A stretch of 64,000 nucleotides of DNA from Pestalotiopsis fici W106-1. Lineage: Eukaryota > Ascomycota > Sordariomycetes > Amphisphaeriales > Sporocadaceae. Below the pieces are notes generated by a model, which was not told the DNA's origin, ran no database searches, and saw only the letters and a list, made by a program, of their open reading frames with translations. Position 1 is the stretch's first letter, and each line of letters starts with the position of its first letter. The position numbers were made by a program, and so were the translations under genes. Below, in pieces: positions 22,051 to 34,309 of the stretch. The stretch covers positions 1,911,490-1,975,489 of the forward strand of contig NW_006917100.1 of NCBI RefSeq assembly GCF_000516985.1, written 5' to 3'.

Positions 22051-24603
22051 GCGGTTGTTGCTGTTGCAGTTTTATGACGTCTTGTCGTCTTTATCGGATG
22101 AAGCTGTGCAGGTAAGAATATAAACTGGGAGTATTTGATCAACAGATATGTAAATAATCAAGTCAAATTCCTGGCTGGCCAGAATCGTCAGGTGGCTACT
22201 TTGTCAAACCTTGACCCAGATTGGAATTGTATCTGGGTCTTTGTGCTGCTTTGTGCTACTTTGGCTCCATCCGATGGACTGGGTAAATCGATGTGCCCTG
22301 GCCATGTTTCCACTAGGACAGAATGTAGGGAAAGAAGTCTTTCTGCACATGATTAATCGTGGCAGGGCCGTGGATCATCTGGTATTCAAGGATACCGATA
22401 ATGATGATAGCATAATCGGTGTGCTGGATGGGCGTCCACGGGTGTTTCCACGGCGGCGGTTTGCCATTTTGGGTGTTGCATCTGATGGTTTGGCGGCGTG
22501 ACTTGCATTGTAAGTGGCAGTTAGTGGGGCGCACCTATGCAGCTGCCGTGGCTGCTACTACCCGACCTGCCTAGACTCTGGTCCCCATGGACAGACAGCC
22601 AATGGATACACGCACGTTGCGTCTGTCCCATTCTTCCCCAACGACAATTGGATTTTCTTCTTGTCACGACTCAATACCGCTGGTGCACATCAAGACTGTG
22701 AAAATATGATGTTTACCTTCTGAATTCATCACTGAGCTGGATTCTCTCTCTCTCTTTCTCTCTCTAGTCTCATCGAACTCCCCCCCCATCATCGATGTTA
22801 CCGGGGCCCTTTCTGCCGTCTTCCTTTAATGCAACCATCCCAGCCGGACAGGTCCCTACGTGCATTCTACGTTGGTTTCTATAGTAGCGTATCACGGCTT
22901 GTTCAGGCTTACATCGAAATAAATGGTACTCGGGATGGACTAGATAACAAATTTGCTCCTCAAATCAAGCATCATTTTTACTTTGAAGGCGCCATAAACT
23001 GTTCTAACATGTACTGCCGTCCATGTGCGAAATCAATTAGTTTGTTGCAGTGTATTTCTAAAAGAGACTTTGTTCTGTGCTTGGCTCGAGGCACAATGCG
23101 CACCAATCAGAGTCCGTAAAACATGCACGCCATCCATTCAACTCGTTACTCGACCAGTATCAATTGCGCTACTGATCAGTTACAGGGCGACATCCCGATT
23201 TTTTTTTTTTAAACACAGGCCCAAGCAAATCAGAAGTTGGGACCTTTCTTTAGGAACTAGGAAACACGGTTGATTGACGCAACATCTCACGAATGAAGCA
23301 ATCAGGATCCGTTCCGGAGCCGGCGCATGCTTGTTGCATTCAGAGCTAATGGCTGATCCAAAATGCAGGTGGCTGTGGTGGAGGGGCACACAATAAAAAG
23401 ACCATTCTGATGTCTGGTAGACCCTGCCTATCTACTGAAAGTCTCCGATTCACGTGTAGCCTTGCAGCATCCGATTCTCGTCCACTGACGGTCCAGCACA
23501 TGGCCCCCGTGGTGTTTTGTGTTGCTCTCCGTTGGCCGTCGTATACACTTACTTGCCTGCACGCCGCCATATTACCGCCGTCAAATCGAGACTAGCCGAT
23601 CCCGAGACAACACCATGTACACCCAGCTGGGTAAGACACCCGACTATACATCGAGGCGCACATACAATACATACAACAGATAAGCAACCCATTATCGGGT
23701 AGTATTCTCTTACGTGCGCTGTAAAGCTTCAATCGCCACCCATGGAATACCTACTACGCAAGGTACGATTGCTAGAGGACTACCTAGTTGGCGCTAGGAT
23801 ATTATGTATATTCGTACGCAAAGCATCGCCTTCACCGTTGACAGCGCTGCCCGGAAGCTGATATCGTCGCAAGATCCCCATGTGCTACCTGCTGAGGATT
23901 CCCGGCCCCTGGTTTGGTTGCACGAGATCGTCGCTGCCCAAGCATGGTACCATACTAAGAACACTTTGCCGCCATTCTTTTTACTTATCGCACCACTCAT
24001 GCTGTTTGAATAAAACACATGTTGATATTGCCATGTACCAAAGTCACTCATCCGCAGACACTCGCCACAAGAATTTCTATCTTCTTGTAAGTATGACCGA
24101 GATAAGCGTCCAACCTGTTCCCTAGATGACCCGAAAGGTCACTGGCATACCATACAAGCGCTCTGTGACTGACCTCTAGTCATGTTGGAAATTGTTGGGG
24201 CGTACATTCAACAGGAAAGCGCCATCCTATATATGCCGCTTTTGTCACGCTTGCATTAGTAATTTGTCTTCATACAACTTCCCAGTCCAGGCAGGCGCCT
24301 TTCAGATACCTTGAGTTGTTTTTTATTCCCTGCCCAGACTACATACCATTTTGCTTTTCTCCATCATCGGAGTCTCACCGAGGCGCCTGCGGATGCGACC
24401 TGAGAACCACCTGCCACGTCCCAGCCCTGAAGCATACGTGATCGCGTGGCTTTCACAAGCTCACTTATATCCCTTCCTATGCCCTCACGCGACAACCTCT
24501 CTCTCTCACTTCTTTCAACCTTTCTCACACCAATACCTTCTCACACTTTTTGAACACTTGCTGCATGGATTGCAAATTGTCACTCCGCAGTCTTTTGTTC
24601 AAG
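22051..24603. promoter_or_regulatory. Divergent intergenic region, GT4 / UDP-glucose dehydrogenase
   Basis: About 2.55 kb between two outward-facing starts. I find no gene inside. A CT-rich microsatellite lies at about 22743-22766 and a T run near 23200. Pyrimidine-rich leader DNA precedes 24604. Confidence 0.5.
22743..22766. repeat. (TC)n microsatellite
   Basis: An imperfect TC dinucleotide run with one TTT interruption. Confidence 0.8.
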
Positions 24604-26774
24604 ATGAATTTCTTCCCTCCCCCAATTTCCAACATACAAGATGGAGATTTGACGGATAGCGGTGCCTCTACTGCCCCATCCACTCCTGAGGGTAGCCTGA
24701 CATTCAGTCCCGTGTTGCGTGCTAGAGTCGGTAGCCAGCTCGAGATTGAGTCCTCTAGCCTTGCAGGTCAAGCATCGGAAACGGCTTCTCTACCTGCGCC
24801 ATCTATCACCCGCCCGCCACCGCGAGTACGCAATATCTGCTGCGTGGGCGCTGGCTACGTTGGTAAGTTGCGCAATCCTTGCTTCTGAGGCAGCAATCCA
24901 GAACTCCCTCACCATTGGAATCTTCGGTCGCTGATTCTGACAAAGGTGGCCCGACTGCCGCGGTAATTGCATATCAGAACCCACATATACGTGTCACTGT
25001 TGTAGACAGAGATGAAAAGCGAATCAAGCGCTGGAATTCCAAGCATCTCCCAATATATGAGCCAGGTCTGGGGGACATTGTTCGGATCGCTCGAGATGGC
25101 TCTCGGGAATGCTCCATCGCAAACGAGCCTACCAACATAATACCATCTGATGTGTTGTCCGAGGCGGCCTCGTCATCAGACTACAGCAGTCAGTCTGAAG
25201 GACATGCAAACAGTTTGAAAACTATTCCCGCTCGAACGCCCAACCTCTTCTTCTCCACAGATGTCGCTAGACACATTTCCGAGGCCGACATAGTTCTTGT
25301 TGCAGTCAATACTCCGACAAAATCAAAAGGCATGGGTGCTGGAAGTGCCACTGATATGACCGCGTTCGAAGCAGTCACTGGCGTTGTCGCACAACATGCT
25401 CGACCTGGAGCAATCATTGTGGAAAAGTCAACCGTTCCGTGTAGAACTGCTCAGCTTGTGAAAGAAACGGTAAGTCTTGCCAGATTGTAGAAATGACATG
25501 AGTCTCCTGTGACGGTACTGACAATTTCTCAGATGTCTATCCACCGCCCGGGCGTACACTTTGAGATTCTCTCCAACCCCGAGTTCCTTGCTGCGGGTAC
25601 AGCTATGAAGGATCTGATGAGGCCGGACCGTGTCCTCATTGGGAGCTCGACAACGCTTTCTGGCAAGCGAGCAGCCGAAGCTCTTGCTGAAGTGTATGCT
25701 GCATGGGTTCCCAGAAAACGCATCATCACGACAAACGTGTGGTCATCAGAACTTGCCAAACTAGTAGCAAACTCCATGCTTGCACAGAGAATCAGTTCCA
25801 TCAACTCGATATCGGCTATTTGCGAGAAGACAGGTGCAGATGTGGACGAGGTGGCAGCCTCAATTGGATGCGACCCAAGAATCGGCGACAAATTTTTGAA
25901 AGCTGGTATTGGTTTTGGTGGCAGTTGTTTCAAGAAAGACATCCTGAGCCTTGTTTACTTGGCAGAATCCCTGGGACTCGAGGAAGTTGGCGAGTACTGG
26001 CGCCAAGTGGTCAAGATGAACGAGTATCAGCGAGACCGCTTTAGCAGTCGTGTCATCAAGTGCCTCAACAACACCTTGACGGGCAAGAAGATCACCATTT
26101 TGGGCTATGCATTCAAGGCAAACACTTCCGACACACGGGAGTCACCGGCTCTGGAGATTATCAAGACATTACTGCAAGAAGGTCCCAAGGAGATTGCAAT
26201 TTTCGACCCTTGCTGCAGTCCGGCCGTCATCAGAGACGAGATCAAAACGCTGCTCAGGGGGATGGCCGCCCTGGAGGCCGATGGTGGCCCGATAGTGGTA
26301 TATGGCAACGCCTATGAGGCGTGCACGGCTTCCAATGCAGTGCTCGTCACAACCGAATTCGACGAGTTTCGCATGACTTCTACAAAGTCCGCCTCTCCTG
26401 GTCGTCCCCGCGTACGAAGCGTTGATCCCCGACCTTTTGGTCTGACCGGTCCAACAGAGACCGAAGTCTTGGCTCTGCATGAACACTTGCTTGAATCTGG
26501 ATGCTGCCCAGCTGGATCGGACCCTCTGCAGAGATATGTAGAGGAACCCAGCTGCGTAGATGATTGCCCCGACTGCGACCCAGAACAGGGCGGCTACTCG
26601 ACGGCTGGAAATTCCGATGAGCATAAACCCAAAGAGAAGCTGGATTGGAATAAGATTGCATACCACTTGCAAAAGCCGAAATGGGTTTTCGACGGACGGG
26701 GCGTTACGGATGTCAGCACACTCAACCGGCTTGGTGTCACGGTTGAAAGTGTAGGCCGACAAGGGCGATCATGA
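24604..26774 (+). CDS. UDP-glucose/GDP-mannose dehydrogenase family (UDP-glucose 6-dehydrogenase)
   Basis: Three exons (24604-24862, 24946-25469, 25533-26774) encode 674 residues, longer than the roughly 450-500 of bacterial or animal enzymes. The NAD-binding motif VGAGYVG|G is split by intron 1 and rebuilt exactly. The catalytic cysteine is C393 in GFGGSCFKKD. Other family blocks are ILSNPEFLAAGTAMKDL, NSMLAQRISSINSISAIC and LGYAFKANTSDTRESPA. The reaction is two-step NAD-dependent oxidation of UDP-glucose to UDP-glucuronate. Fungal features are an N-terminal Ser/Thr-rich extension of about 75 residues, an insert (EAASSSDYSSQSEG) and a C-terminal extension after residue 550 with a Cys/Asp cluster (CVDDCPDCDP). 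In-frame ATGs at 24550 and 24565 are alternative starts. It diverges from the GT4 gene. Confidence 0.94.
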
Positions 26775-27668
26775 GCTCACGAGCCAAATTGACAGATTCC
26801 TCGTACTACAGGAATCATTGTTCGAAATGTTTACATGAAGCGTATCATTCTTGGGAGTTGACCTGGCACTTACACTGATTATTCTTACTGGGGCGCTTGT
26901 TGAACATGGGATATGAGTATACGGAGGACTTTTTGGCCAATCATGGGTTTTATTAAAGTGTCTTGTTTAGAGAGTGATTTGGGTACAACTCAACGTTGTA
27001 TCTGAAGCTGCATCTTGTCTTTTTGTCTTTCTTTTTTCGAATCAGATGGAGAACAATACCCCCCTGTATATAAGGAATCATTACAGTCTCTATAGAAACG
27101 CCCCAAGCAATCCAGCCTATGAGTTCAAGGGGTCGGAAGTCCAGGCCTACATAATACGACTACAGGCGAGCTAGTATTTTCACTCTAATGCAACACATTT
27201 GTGCTCGGCAAGAATGCGCGGCTTCCACGTGATCACGTGAAAGGTTTTCAAGGGAGATGTAAAAGCTCCGAACCAGGAATGGGAAATTCGGAGATTAAGC
27301 GTATTCCATGCCACATGGGAATGGTAAGAAATGGGCATATTTCTTTAGCCAGATGTGTGAGAATTGCACCACTGGCACTCGAAACCACTCCAGCGGGCCA
27401 TTGTCGGGGGGGCGCTACGGAATAGCGGCCAGTATCCAGCAGTCGGGCATAAAAAACTACCGAGACTCGACCCTGCATCATTGTACCGAGGCGCCGACGT
27501 CATTAAATAAAACCCACGGGATTCCCGGACGCGGAGATGGTTCATGTATGAGAATGAAACGCGCCACGTGCAAGCAGAACGAGATTGACTATTTCATCTT
27601 TGTACGCAGGGTTTCCTCGTCGCAAATACTGCAACTGTAAAGAGAGCAGCCCACACAAAAAGGGAAAA
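26775..27668. promoter_or_regulatory. Promoter region of the SCOT gene
   Basis: No gene. It contains a perfect 14-base palindrome with two E-boxes at 27226-27239 (listed separately). Confidence 0.5.
27226..27239. promoter_or_regulatory. Double E-box palindrome CACGTGATCACGTG
   Basis: A perfect inverted repeat holding two CACGTG cores eight bases apart, 430 bp upstream of the SCOT start codon. CACGTG is the core recognised by fungal bHLH regulators (Cbf1, Tye7/SREBP-type). Binding here is inferred from the motif only. Confidence 0.45.
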
Positions 27669-29455
27669 ATGGTGAGGTGCAGCAGAGTTCTGAGAGCGTC
27701 GCTCCAATTGTCCAGAGGCGGCTGGGCGGCGCCAAAAAGGACCAGCAACAGCACCGCTCAACTATACGCCCCGCTCGTGCAAAGGCTGTATTCGACCGAC
27801 GGGCCCAAGCCGAATCGCGGCGGCTCCAAGGTGTTCAAGTCGGCAGATGAAGCTGTCGCCGATCTCAAAGATGGCTCAGTCATTTTGAGTGCCGGATTCG
27901 GTCTTTGTGGTGTAGCCGGTAAGTTTTGTATATCCAGCGCATTGTGTTTCACAAGAGACCATTGTTCAATAATATACTGACACTTTATCCATCACAGAAA
28001 CACTCATTGAAGCGATACACAAAAAGGGACTCAAGAACCTCACAGCAGTCTCGAATAATGCCGGCGCCGGCGACAAGGGCCTCGCCAAATTGACTGGCGA
28101 CGGTCGGATAAACCGCATGATCATGTCCTACCTCGGCAGCAACAAGGAGCTGGAGCGGCAGTACCTCAGCGGCGAGGTTGCAGTCGAGCTGTGTCCACAG
28201 GGTACCTTGGCCGAGAGGCTGCGCGCGGCCGGTGCTGGTATTCCGGCTTTCTACACCTCGACTGGTGGCAGTGAGTCCTTACTTTTCATTTCTATATACT
28301 GGCGATGATCGGAAAGGAAGTTGACCTTTGGGATCAGGGACGTTCATCGAGTCGGGAGAAATTCCATTGAGATTTACGCCAGAGGATGGCATTATAGAAA
28401 AGGGTATCCCGAAAGAGTCGAGGATATTCAATGGAAAGTCGTACATTATGGAAAAGGCCCTGCCGGGCGACGTTGCCATTCTGCGCGCATGGAAGGTTGA
28501 CGAGGCGGGCAACTGTGTCTTCAAGTAAGTTGAGAGAGTTGATCCAAATTCCAAAGGCGTAACCCCATTGACACCATCAAGATACACCACACGAACATAC
28601 GCTCCGCTCATGGCCAAGGCCGCCAAGATTGCCATTGTCGAAGCCGAGGAGATTGTGCCCGTCGGTACCCTGGACCCGCAAAACGTGCACCTCCCCGGCA
28701 TCTTTATCGACCGGATCGTGCCAGCGACGGCGCCCAAGCAGATTGAAAACCTGAAACTGGCGCCGTCCAAGGACCCGGCCAAGACGAGCGCGCCCAACGC
28801 CCGCAACACCATTGCCCGACGGGCCGCCAAGGAGCTCAAGGACGGCTACTTTGTCAACCTGGGCGTGGGCATCCCGACCCTGGCCGCGTCGTACGTCCCC
28901 GACGGCGTCAAGGTCTGGCTGCAGTCCGAGAACGGCATCCTGGGCATGGGCCCCTACCCGGCGACAGAGGCCGACGTGGACCCGGACCTGATCAACGCCG
29001 GCAAGGAGACGACGACGCTCCTGCCCGGCGCGTCCGTCTTTGACTCGGCCGAGTCGTTTGGCATGATCCGCGGCGGCCACGTCGACGTGTCCATCCTGGG
29101 CGCCTTCCAGGTCTCGGCCTCGGGCGACCTGGCCAACTACATGATCCCCGGAAAGGTCTTCAAGGGCATGGGCGGCGCCATGGACCTCGTGTCCAACCCC
29201 GAGCAGACCAAGATTGTCGTCGCCACCGAGCACGTGGACAAGAAGGGCCGCAGCAAGATTGTCCAGGACTGCAAGCTGCCCCTGACAGGCAAGGGCGTCG
29301 TCAGCACCATTATTACCGATCTGGCCGTCTTCCAGGTCGACCGCGCCAAGGGAGGGCTGACCCTGACCGAGATTGCCGAGGGCGTGGATCTCGAGACGGT
29401 CAAGAAGAACACGGATGCCGAGTTTACTGTTGCCGAGCCCCTTGGTACTTTTTAA
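27669..29455 (+). CDS. Succinyl-CoA:3-ketoacid CoA-transferase, mitochondrial
   Basis: Four exons (27669-27918, 27998-28270, 28338-28524, 28582-29455) encode 527 residues, the full length of SCOT/OXCT with fused alpha and beta subunits. The first 45 residues are Arg/Ser/Leu-rich and lack acids, a mitochondrial presequence. The alpha part carries SAGFGLCGV and [10 protein letters not shown]. The beta part carries [14 protein letters not shown] and [11 protein letters not shown], where E353 is the glutamate that forms the enzyme-CoA thioester. The enzyme moves CoA from succinyl-CoA to acetoacetate, or to acetate and similar acids in fungi, where such transferases serve acetate or propionyl-CoA metabolism. 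Exon 4 is strongly GC-rich at third positions, giving a long antisense open frame. Convergent with the AhpD-like gene. Confidence 0.96.
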
Positions 29456-29821
29456 AGGGAAGAGTTTTTGGGAATTCTCAATGTGAATTTCTAGAAGCAT
29501 TGTATATAGACATGAGAGCGATGTGTAGTCATAGCGTTTTGTATATATGAATTGTATTTTGAGCAAATGTGGAAATGATTATGTCAATTATTAATGTCTG
29601 TTGACTTACCAAGAGGGCTCATCATCAAGTTATACTAAACCTTTTTTTTAATGAGTAATCAAAAGATATTTAGAACATTAAATCCAAGACATTGAAATGT
29701 TTGAATCGTACAGTAACATCAACACATGATGCATTACATCAGAGTATGAAAACTATTTTTCATTAATGCAGCACAATGGTATCTCTAATCAATTTTACAT
29801 AAAAAGTCTTAATCTATTCTC
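29456..29821. other. Convergent AT-rich intergenic region
   Basis: 3' flanks of SCOT (+) and the AhpD-like gene (-). No gene is seen. Confidence 0.5.
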
Positions 29822-30783
29822 TTACAATTTCGCCCGGAGACCAGGGGCAAAAGTCGTCCCCGATCCGCCCGTAATGACGTTGGCCAGACCGTCAATCTGC
29901 TCCAGCATCCAAAGATTGCCCTCATCACTCGCCAGCCACTCGCCGCCCTGGACCTCCTCCTCGCCCTCGGCCCGGGCGTCGCCAAACTCATAGGCCTTGC
30001 GCAGTCCGAAAATGTGCGAAACCACCTGGGGCCCGACACCCGTCTGAGTGCGCAGACAGGAAATGGCCACGAGACTCGTCAGCACGCGGCCGACGGTGCC
30101 GCCGGCGGGGCGGGCCTCGCCGCGCGGGTTGGACAGCAGGTTCGAGTAGTGGCCGTTGAGGATGTGCACGGGCAGGTCCGGGTGGCTCTGGCCGAGCTTG
30201 TCGAGGAGCTTGCGCTCGAAGCCGACGTAGACCGAGTCCCAGAGGGCGAGGCCGTCGCGCTGGCGGGCCTCGAGGTTCTGGGGCGTGAGCTGGCGCGTCG
30301 GGCGCGCCGTCTGCGACAGCTGCGCGGCCACGTCGGTCGGCAGGCTGCCGTAAAAGGCGCCCAGGGTGTTGATGGACCGCGGGATGCCGTTGAAGGAGAT
30401 GCACTTGAGCCCGACCTCGCGGATCAGCTCGGCGTTTTGCGCGGGCGTCCGGCTGCTGCCGCCGCCGCCTCCAGAGGACTGTTCGTTGGCAACGTGGAAT
30501 ATTGATGTCATGGCTTCGGGGCAGTTTAGCGTTGCGCTCACGGCCGTCTAATTTTTCCCCCCTCCAGGGTCAGTAACCAAGTTGTGTGTCATAATTCTTC
30601 ATCATGTTTTCTTTTTCCACGTACCGACATTGTGATCCACGCCGGCAGTCCGACCTTTTTCTCTGCTGCACTGCTCGCGAACCGCGCCAGCGCAGGCTTC
30701 ACTTGAGCCGAGGCCTTGGTCAAGCCCGGACTGGCGGCGGGGGCATTGATGAGAGCCTTGACGGCGTCTGAGAGTTTCGACAT
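29822..30783 (-). CDS. AhpD-like fold protein (conserved fungal)
   Basis: Two exons (30783-30625 and 30547-29822; donor GTACGT, acceptor TTAG) encode 294 residues. The region IREVGLKCISFNGIPRSINTLG and the later SCLRTQTGVGPQVVSHIFGLRKA resemble the helical AhpD / carboxymuconolactone decarboxylase fold. Only one cysteine is present in the first motif, not the CxxC pair, so classical AhpD peroxidase chemistry is doubtful. The N-terminus is MSKLSDAVKALINAPAASPG, and the middle helix ends in VGLPAWITMS at the junction. A poly-Gly/Ser linker (GGGGGSS) lies at about residue 80. The frame stays open 21 codons further upstream of the chosen ATG, but MSKLSDAV looks like the family start. Role is unknown; family assignment is moderate. 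Confidence 0.75.
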
Positions 30784-31538
30784 TGTCTGGAGACTATGAC
30801 TCTGTACTTGGGCGTCCTCCTTTTCCAATTCCCTGGGTTGAATCAATTGGGGTAATCACACAAGGATCGATCGTTGATCATGTCATGGGGGAATTTCCTT
30901 ATAACCCCACGGACAAGAACCGCGGCTCATGGCCGAGTGAGTAAGTGAATGAAATTCGGAGTCGCGCGCGCATCGTTCGTCTTTTCGGGCGTTCTTGAAT
31001 GCCCGTCCCATGGGCCGATTCGGATTACTTGCCGGGGGGTAAGCTCTCAGCTGGATGCTAGCGGGTTTGCAGCACTAAAAGTTATCCCTAGTACACTAGA
31101 GCGTCGTGCCCAACGCTGGAAGCTCCACTGATGATCACCCCTGCGGGGGTGGAGCTGTCCTCCAACTCTGCGACGGCGCATTCCCGAGATCGGTGGAACG
31201 AATATACGAATGGCTGCCCAGCTGCCAAGCCAATCACTAAAACACGCCACTTTATACATGCTGTAGGTAATATGATGGAGGAAAACTGCATTGTGCGGCG
31301 AGTATATGTTAGCTCAAATCAAGCCCTGATTTATGCAAGCTGATAATAATATTATTCTATAAGCCTGATGTAAAGCCCAACATTCACAGAACATTTTTCA
31401 AAATTGTCTGTGCCTGGCCATCTCAAGGCACTCGACACAACCTTCACTATCCTGCCTAACCCCCACCATCCTTCACCATTGTCGAAAACCCACGATCATA
31501 TAGGGGGAATCATTTCGAGAAAACAAAAACTAGCAAGT
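30784..31538. other. Intergenic region
   Basis: Promoter of the AhpD-like gene and 3' flank of the MFS gene. Nothing else is recognised. Confidence 0.5.
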
Positions 31539-33505
31539 CTACAATACCAACTTGAATGATGGCTCTCTATCATCCAACTTGCCGATATACTGATCATATT
31601 TCCCGTTGGCTTTGTCCTTGTTAATCTTCCAGCAATGGAGTACATTAAACAGAATCCTGAGAACAAAGTGTTAGCATTTCACGAGATGAATTTCAGAGTC
31701 TTGTGCATTACTTACAGGAACCAACCAGCAATCAAGAGTCCGAGTATAATGGTGTGTCCCTCGTGATATTGCGGACCCTGGGACTTGGGGTAAACAAAGA
31801 CGGTCACGAACCCGCCACAATTGGCAATGGCCAGCTGAAGAGCACTCGTGGTCGCGCGCTTGTAGTGGCCGGCCGAGTTGTTGGACAGCCATCCCAGGAC
31901 GGGAGGCACGGAGCTGTACAGGCCTGTTGCCATCAAAAAGGTCATGCCGTATTTGACGTGTGGATTCGTCACATTGGCAATGACAGCGTACCCAATGATG
32001 GCAATGGGCAGTGTGCACAGCATCATTATTCCACGAATACGCAGGCGATCCGAGAGAAGAGCGACAATGACTAGATACTTCAGTCAGCAATGAACACCGA
32101 TAATCAGTTGGATCAAGTCACTTACCGGTGCATATGGCGGCTACTGCATATGGAATGACGGACCATAGTTGGGTCTCCGAAACTGTATAACCACCAAGCG
32201 CATTGATAATCGTCGGGAGCTTGGATTGTTAGTGTTCATGTATAGGTGCAAATGCAAAACAAGACTCACGAAAAGACCAAAAGAGTAGAGCCCGGACAAG
32301 ATTCCAAAGTAGGCGCAGGCAGTCAGCCAGGTTTGCCAGCTAAAGACGCCGCGACCAACCTCGGACCAAGAAAACCTTTCCTCGGCCTCACTACGATAAA
32401 GAATTAGTATACCTCGATATTAGTGATCTGCACAAGTTACTCACTGATCGCGAATCTGGTCGTTGTCTCTTCCTGCCTTGAGTCTGTTGATTGCGAACTC
32501 GCGTTCTTCGGGGGTGAGGAATTTCGCCGTGGTAAGTCCATTGGGCAAGAGAAAGTATACTACAATAGCAACCACGGCCGTCTATGAGTCAAGGTCAATA
32601 CAGTTTCCGATGTAAATTGTATGATATGGAAGAGATTTCTCACAAGCAGCCCTTCAATCACAAAAATCCACCTCCAGCTGCTTAGGCCTCCTCTGCTACC
32701 GATTTTCGAAATTCCATACGCGAGTAGTCCTATTTGCAGAATAATCAGCGAATATGACAACATTCTTATTGCGACTTGTAAATACCCACCACCGAAAGCG
32801 CCAGAAAGCGACGCGGCCGTGTAAAACAGACCGATGCGCAGGGCAAGCTCCTCGCGGCGGTAAATGCCGGAGAGGTAGAGAATCATGCCGGGCAGCAGCC
32901 CGCCCTCGGTGGCACCCAGGATGGCGCGGACGGCGACGAAGCCGGCAAAGTTTTGCACGAACCCGAGACACATGGCCGTGACGCCCCAGGCAAAGGCCAG
33001 CACGGTGAGCCATATCGAGGGAGTCACGCGCTTGAGGACCAGATTTGATGGCACCTCACTGTTTTTTGATCAGAAAGTGTCAAAAGTCAGTAAGCAGCAC
33101 ACACACATATTGCGGGGTCAAGACATGGTTTTTCCTTGGCCACGAACCTTACAATGTAGGTAGCGTAAAAGACGGCTAGACCTTGGTCGTACTCGTGGTC
33201 TGTGATATTAATGTCTTTTTCGAGATTGTAAAGTCTCGCGTTGCCGACATTTGTACGGTCCAGGAATGAGCACAGGAAGAGGACGGCGAGAATGGGCAGG
33301 ATCCTTGACAGAAAAGAAGAATGCGTGTCAGTATAGCTGGGCCGACGATCATGGAGCGTTCGTTTTACCTGGTGTCAAGCTTCCATAGAATCTTCCGCGT
33401 CATGTGTGAATGGTCATGATCGGATGGAGTGTGAAGCACTTCGCCCTTTTCAACCTCCTCGGCGGTCGCTTTGTGGGTAGTAGAATTGGTGTTTCTCGTC
33501 GACAT
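31539..33505 (-). CDS. MFS transporter, anion:cation symporter (Dal5/Tna1-like) family
   Basis: Nine exons (33505-33369, 33303-33148, 33058-32790, 32729-32644, 32581-32445, 32390-32270, 32219-32126, 32070-31716, 31656-31539) encode 490 residues with about 12 membrane helices. Family marks are LDRTNVGNARL in TM1 loop, EVPSNLVLKR after TM2, RAILGATEGGLLPGMILYLSG around TM4, and GLLAYGISKIGSRGGLSSWRWIFVIEG in TM5-6. Members carry allantoate, nicotinate, pantothenate, biotin or other organic anions; the substrate is not predictable. Exon 2 must use the weak donor GTTCGT rather than the nearby GTAAGG, because only this gives YIVSEVPSN in frame. Exon 3 ends at GTGGGT, rebuilding GAFGGLLAYG. The regulator gene at 34310-37015 lies directly upstream in the same direction. 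Confidence 0.92.
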
Positions 33506-34309
33506 GACTGCTACTACTGCTTGCTGCTTGACTTGGCGCTCACGACTCTTGGCTTGCTTGATCGCTTAGGTTTCCAAGAAGTCGGTGGAGCAAGAAAGAC
33601 CCAGAAAAAACGACGCGGGAAAGCAATTTAAAGACGTTGCCAAGTGAGCTTCGCAAGGCTTGGTGTTTAATATTTGTACTCTGATAGGCGTATTCATGGC
33701 TTGGCCATTCGGAGATTGTGGGGTTCGCTGGCCATAACTTGGGAGTCGGGACTTGGGACTGCGGGGAAATGTACCCTTGTCTTTGCCTGTCATTTGGGGA
33801 ACAGGATTGGTATGCTGGCTTGTCTTGCATGTAAGCAGATGCGGGGAGGGAGCACAGGGCAGAGATAGACGGACGCTACTACTGAGGAAGGTAAACGGTG
33901 GCTGATAAACGTCCGATGGAGACATGTACGGCTCGAAGGAAGGTCAGGCAGTTTATCAGTTGAAAGAAGTGGGCACAATTATGCCACCTAGTGCTTATGG
34001 ATTTGCATTCTACACACATGTGAATGACGAGGTCATGGTAGTAGGGAAACGTCCGATTTCCCTCTTGATTGCAGTCCACAGGGTAGCAAGATTGATCTCC
34101 TCATCATTATTAACTCGTCTGTGAAGAGTAACCTTATCCTTCAAGCCGCGTATCACAAACCCTGGCGCCACATCATTCACAGCTGAAGTCTGAGTGATAC
34201 CAGACGGCTGGAGAGGGCCAGAAGTTCCCGCCAATAATTTCCTCTTTTCTTTTTGTGCCAGTACCCCTAGTATCGCGAATACCCTCTCAAGGCCATTCGC
34301 CAAACTATC
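33506..34309. promoter_or_regulatory. Intergenic region upstream of the MFS gene
   Basis: This is the 3' flank of the Zn2Cys6 gene and promoter of the transporter. There is no gene. I see no obvious CGG inverted pair that would mark a binding site for the neighbouring regulator. Confidence 0.45.

Noticed and set aside
28577..29566. 329-codon open frame opposite SCOT exon 4
   Set aside because: It is antisense to a well-conserved CDS; high third-position GC removes antisense stops. The translation is repetitive Asp/Leu/Gly/Val with no domain.
30014..30505. 163-codon plus-strand frame
   Set aside because: Antisense to the AhpD-like gene, composition Arg/Ala/Val typical of an artefact.
33148..33153. 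Alternative MFS exon 2 donor GTAAGG
   Set aside because: It puts a stop in the next exon; GTTCGT restores SEVPSN in frame.
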